This document shows, one piece after another, positions 59,843 to 64,000 of a stretch of 64,000 nt of DNA (position 1 is its first letter; every line of letters starts with the position of its first letter). The notes beneath the pieces were generated by a model. The model made no database searches, was not told where the DNA came from, and saw nothing but the letters and a program-made list of their open reading frames with translations. The position numbers and the translations under genes are program-made. The stretch is from Seiridium cupressi (lineage: Eukaryota > Ascomycota > Sordariomycetes > Amphisphaeriales > Sporocadaceae), in contig JARVKI010000072.1 in NCBI GenBank assembly GCA_036674765.1, positions 124,001 to 188,000 of the forward strand, given 5' to 3'.

Positions 59843-62000
59843 GGGATGAGGCCCGAGGTTGCCTCCGGGAAGGAGAAGCTTCCTTTTCATCACCTAATGC
59901 GTTCGCGCCCGGCATTCCCATGTATCAGGGAGCGTGGGGAAAGACTAGTACGAAAATGAGATATTTCTTAGTTATACAAGCCTTGTGGCTCGCTTCAATA
60001 ATGGTCCGAATGAGCCGGCCACTTGCTCCTTGTTCTGACGACTAGTCAACCAGGATGGCGAGCTAAGAAGGAAGTCGGCCTTGTAGGGGTAGTTCATGTC
60101 GTGTTGGAATGGGAAAGTGTAGGAGTATTTGAAACAAACCTGTCATGTGGCTGCGAACCTTGGCCTCAATCTTGCTTGGTAGCAGGATAGTGGTCGCTCT
60201 AGCCCGCACAAAGCAATATAGCATAAACAACAGGAAGGAAATCACGCACTGCCCTGCATATACCACAATTGCGCGCACCGGGCACAGGGATAATTTGCTC
60301 TAGGGGTTGTAACACAGCAGACGTGGCCGCCACAAGCGTCACAAGACAATCAGTCCCAATATACGAGAATGGACCCTGAGGCGTACCCAATGTGCCGGAA
60401 CGGAACATGTCAAATCGAATGGCCGGCACCAATCAGGCAGTTACCATGGTGCAACACCACTCCCCTCCAAGCTGAGTGAATGCAAGATCAGCAGGGAGTG
60501 AAGGTGATGGCCCAGTGCGGGCGAGTGAGTGTTGCTCATGAACATCGGAAATAACTCGACGGCGGAAGGCGAAGTAGAAGTGCCTGGACGAAAGTAGCGG
60601 GGCCACCGCATGATCGTTCGTTTCGTCTGATGGACCCTCAGCAATCAGGGAGCATGCACCTGCTTCTGAAAAGAGCCTCCATGTATGGATTTCATCGTGG
60701 GGCCCGGTCATCGGCACGATCTAAATGTGGATACACTGAACCGCCCGTTAGGAAGTCGAGGAACCAGCTGACGGGTGCCGGGAAGCCGGACAGTGGCCCT
60801 TTGGGTGGAAGGCTGCAATCCGTCTGCTGCGTCGCCAAGTGATATCGCGTTGTGAGGGCACAAATGTATGCCGACATTCGCTGCCAATAAGTGCCAGAGA
60901 TGTCAGAGGTAATGCACGTACACACGTAGTCAAGACGGAGCTGACGGTTGACGTTCAGGTGTTGCAAATGTCATGCATATATGAGATTGGCCTAGTGAAT
61001 GGTGGAAGAACTTTCATGGTTTTCCCACCAATGAAATAGCTGGAGAGTTGTCTTGGCTAGGCTGTTTGGAGCTAGCTTGCAGCCTCTGTAAACTGGTCAC
61101 GATCTTGTCAATTTAGCCTAGCAGTCGCTAGTGGTGCTCGCAGAGTAAACGAGGTACTTACGGGCCAACCCATTTGCACATGCTGTCCGGGTAGAGAGTC
61201 AGTCCTGTGGCTGCTTCAAGGCTATGTTCTCTGCAAGCAGATACACAACACATCTCGCTGTTGAGAGCACGAATTGTCAGAGAACGTCTTGGCTTTTGAG
61301 AAATGCGGGGTAATTTCCGGTCAATGCTCCGGCCTAGTTGCGCACTCCACAAAACGCGACGTGGGGGCGGATTTGGTGGGGTGATTTATTCTTCAGTGGC
61401 AGGAAGGAGGGGCATTGATAGATAACCATTTGAACCCACTGTAGTCGATTTCGGCGATCCGGCCTTTCTGCTTAAGTCTATCGAAGGGGAAAACTTCCAG
61501 TGTGAATGCCCACACGCGACCTGTTTTGCTTGTCTTGTTAAGACAGTCGGCGGTATCGGAGGGTGTGTGCATGGCATTACGAGGCAAATGTAAGATTGAG
61601 AGTGAACGTAAACATCCAATTGCCAAAGCACCCATTGGATGAGGTAGGGCTAGGCTTCGTCTTTTGACCAAATCCAGGATAGCTGTATACCACGTTGCGT
61701 TAAACAGCTATTTATTTTCGTTCTAAGATTATGTAAATTGCCTCTTGCGTTCAAGAGAGCCACAAGCCCCAAATTACCCAGCAGTGTTTCACTATCGCAA
61801 TTATCCGTCCAGCGATGGTCCATGGAAATCGGATCGACGACTAGGAGGCTGCAGTAGTTGGCTGCTGGACCCTTGAATCTGGGACTACTCCGGGCTGCAC
61901 GAATCGATACCTGACCATAGGTACCCCTCATAATTTTTCCGACCAAACAATGATCCGCCGATAGCTTGGAGCTCTCAGAGCTCTGTTTACTACGGAGGGT

Positions 62001-62008
62001 TTTATAAG
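62001..62008 (+). promoter_or_regulatory. TATA-like element of the reductase gene
   Basis: TTTATAAG about 140 bp before the ATG at 62147, a suitable distance for a fungal core promoter. Confidence 0.4.
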
Positions 62009-62146
62009 AACATTGCTACCACCTCTACACGAAGTTCGTGATCCTCTCGACTTGCTGACGTTGTTTGTTCCTATCAGCCCACCGATTGTGTCCTCGTTAT
62101 ACAGACCCCCAAACATTCAGGTTGCTGTACATAAGCATACTTGACC

Positions 62147-63520
62147 ATGGCGTCAGAAAAGAAGCTTGTGAATGTGTTGATGGTTAGTCTCGCCTCGAAC
62201 CGGACTCGCCATGTTCTGTCAACTAATACATTGATCAGGTTGGGACGGGAGAGTACACCACAGGGTTTGTGGGAGGCGGCGCTTCTGGCTCGGACAAGAA
62301 GGTTGGAGTCGTTGGTCTGACCCTATTCGACCTTCGCCGCAGAGGCAAGGTTGGGAAATTGAGCATGGTTGGAACCAATGGCACCAAATTCCCTGCCATC
62401 AGTGAGTCTACCTCGCCCGAGATGCGCGGTGAGCAAGTGTTCTGATATATGATTAGGACAACATCTCGACACCAACATCTCCAAGGTTTATAATAGCCTA
62501 GACACTTCTTTCGACTCTTTCCCGGCCAATGACGCCAAAGATCCAGATGCCTACAAGGCGGCCATTGATGCTCTCAGCCCCGGCGATGCCATCACAATCT
62601 TCACTCCTGATACTACTCACTACCCCATCGCATTATATGCCATTGAGCGCGGTATCCACGTTCTCATCACAAAACCCGCGGTAAAGACGCTGGAGCACCA
62701 CAAAGAGCTCATCGAGGCAGCCAAAAAGAAGAACGTCTTCGTCTTCATCGAGCATCACAAGCGATTCGACCCCGCCTATGCTGATGCCAGATTCAAGGCC
62801 AAGAAGCTGGGCGACTTCAACTATTTCTACTCGTACATGTCGCAACCAAAGTCACAGCTCGAGACTTTCAAAGCATGGGCTGGAATCGACTCGGATATCT
62901 CGTACTACTTGAACAGCCACCACATTGATATCTGCGACTCCATGGTGACCCAGCTTGGTTACGTTCCTATCAAGGTGTCTGGCTCCGGTGCAAAAGGTAT
63001 TGCGACGAGCCTCGGCTGTGACCCAATTACCGAGGATACTATCACTGTCCTCGTGACATGGCAGAAGAAAGACGACCCATCCAAGATCGCCACCGGTGTC
63101 TACACGGCATCCTGGACGGCACCACAGAAGGCTGGCGTCCACAGTAACCAGTACTTCCATTACATGGCTTCCAATGGTGAAGTAAGGATTAACCAGGCAA
63201 AGCGTGGTTACGATGTTGCCGACGACAGTGCAGGCCAACTTCAGTGGTTCAATCCATTTTATATGAAGTACGCTCCCGATGAAGAGGGCAATTTCAACGG
63301 TCAGACGGGCTACGGTTACATCTCATTCGAGAAGTTCGTCGATGCTGTCAATAATCTCAACGCTGGCACCGTGTCCTTGGACGAACTTGACGCACGCGGT
63401 CTGCCCACCCTCACGAATACGATAGCGACCACGGCCATCCTCCACGCCGGGCGCATCGCCATTGACGAGGATCGAGAGGTAAAGATCGAGTCGAAGGATG
63501 GTGTTTGGAAGCTGATTTGA
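62147..63520 (+). CDS. gaaA: Probable D-galacturonate reductase, Gfo/Idh/MocA family (GaaA/GAR2 type)
   Basis: NAD(P)H-dependent oxidoreductase of 420 aa in three exons: 62147-62182, 62239-62401 and 62457-63520. Introns of 56 and 55 bp (GTTAGT...TCAG; GTGAGT...TTAG) preserve the frame. The N-terminal Rossmann fold shows [16 protein letters not shown] (11-25). The family's EKP position reads ITKPAVKT (Lys139-Pro140), and [14 protein letters not shown] (165-178) is the active-site segment. The long, highly conserved C-terminal half ([41 protein letters not shown]) matches what I know of fungal GaaA/GAR2 proteins, which reduce D-galacturonate to L-galactonate in pectin breakdown. The assignment is by recognition of family blocks, not by alignment; another sugar-acid or inositol-type substrate is possible. 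The divergent neighbour is an aldolase. Confidence 0.85.
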
Positions 63521-63887
63521 GCATTCCGGGCCAAGTGAAAATCGTATGGAATCTGTACTATACCATTGGTTATAATAGATGCAACATGTCTCTTTTGGAC
63601 ACAAACTACATGCAAAAGTGTCGCATAGTGAGTATATACCCCGCGTGCCTGCATGCAAGCATCGCAGCACTATACTTATCGGTAGGGTACAACACGCCAC
63701 TTGACGCTTAGCTAGAGCTTCTGCACAGACCATTGCTTAATTTGGACCCTGGAACTCTTCCCGTCTCACGCCGAAACGGCCGGGAAAAGGGGACTTTGCG
63801 ATTTCCTTTCCTTCGCCGCCAGGTGTTTTTGCTTTACCACACAAGACGACTGAACAGAAAAGCAAGCAGATCTTTACAATTGGCATC
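63521..63887. other. Intergenic region
   Basis: 367 bp between two genes on the same strand; it must hold the reductase 3' end and the next promoter. No gene or clear motif seen. Confidence 0.5.
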
Positions 63888-64000
63888 ATGGATTCCTTCA
63901 TTGACTCGCTTCCTCCCGACGTATTCGACCAGACGACCCTGATCTCCCTCGCGTCCACGCTTGCCATCCTCGCGACCGCTTACGTCGGATCCCTCGCCGC
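63888..64000 (+). CDS. Partial gene at the right edge, N-terminal membrane anchor
   Basis: Only the first 37 codons are in the window. After MDSFIDSLPPDVFDQ comes a hydrophobic helix (TLISLASTLAILATAYVGSL), suggesting a membrane-anchored or secretory-pathway protein. The ATG follows a leader with the context ATCATGG, and the frame is open to the edge with GC-rich third positions as expected of a real gene. The family cannot be told from this fragment. Confidence 0.6.
   Translation, partial: MDSFIDSLPPDVFDQTTLISLASTLAILATAYVGSLA

Larger units (their letters stand above)
59672..62146. promoter_or_regulatory. Divergent control region between aldolase and reductase
   Basis: About 2.5 kb between two divergent start codons, with no supported gene inside. 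Five matches to the CreA carbon-repressor consensus SYGGRG are visible at 59934, 60697, 61305, 61361 and 61376, three of them within 80 bp. Two one-mismatch versions of the reported galacturonate-responsive consensus TCCNCCAAT lie at 61024-61032 and, on the minus strand, 61634-61642. Both motif types are short and occur by chance, so joint regulation is a hypothesis. Confidence 0.4.

Noticed and set aside
59672..59890. 73-residue N-terminal extension of the aldolase resembling a mitochondrial presequence
   Set aside because: The TATA-like element at 59835 and the CT-rich leader lie inside it; the family core begins after the ATG at 59671. Not excluded, but not adopted.
1..64000. CRISPR arrays, rRNA genes, intact transposons or LTRs
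   Set aside because: None recognised by eye; regularly spaced repeats, long terminal repeats and transposase or reverse transcriptase motifs were not seen. Diverged copies could be missed without a computed self-alignment.

Overview
The window looks like nuclear DNA of a filamentous ascomycete (Pezizomycotina, most likely a Sordariomycete; Hypocreales is a guess). The evidence is short introns (50-145 bp) with GTRAGT-type donors and CTAAC/CTGAC branch points, two Zn2Cys6 transcription factors, a HET-domain protein, a fungal MARVEL protein, a Ulp2-type SUMO protease and Nop16. I found no bacterial operons, CRISPR array, rRNA gene, complete tRNA gene or intact transposon. Coding models were built by reading splice sites by eye, and reading frames were checked across every intron given.

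Layout: 1-13.6 kb is gene-free with near-neutral base composition. A Zn2Cys6 factor at 13.6-15.2 kb has an intact zinc cluster but stops where the long regulatory domain would begin. After a 3 kb gap come a Ulp2/SENP6-7-like SUMO protease (-), an amidase-signature hydrolase (+) and a HET-domain protein (-). The amidase and HET genes are tail to tail, about 150 bp apart. From 27 to 32 kb the DNA is more AT-rich and holds one unrecognised RGG-rich gene (+). Then follow an MFS transporter of the vacuolar amino acid/multidrug type (-), a MARVEL membrane protein with NPF repeats (+), Nop16 (-), and a second Zn2Cys6 factor with a complete regulatory domain (-). Another 10 kb (44-54 kb) is essentially empty.

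The right end is gene-rich. A glutathione peroxidase (-) and a TDA3-like FAD oxidoreductase (+) diverge from a 1.2 kb region. A DHDPS-family aldolase (-) and a GaaA/GAR2-type sugar-acid reductase (+) diverge from a 2.5 kb region. The last pair recalls the gaaC-gaaA galacturonate-catabolism pair of other Pezizomycotina, although this aldolase may be a different subfamily. A partial membrane-anchored protein runs off the right edge.

Most genes are ordinary single-copy-type fungal genes and no multi-gene novel system is evident. The most unusual items are the orphan RGG/YKGK-repeat protein, the truncated zinc-cluster factor, the NPF repeats of the MARVEL protein, and the two large gene deserts that are not AT-rich.
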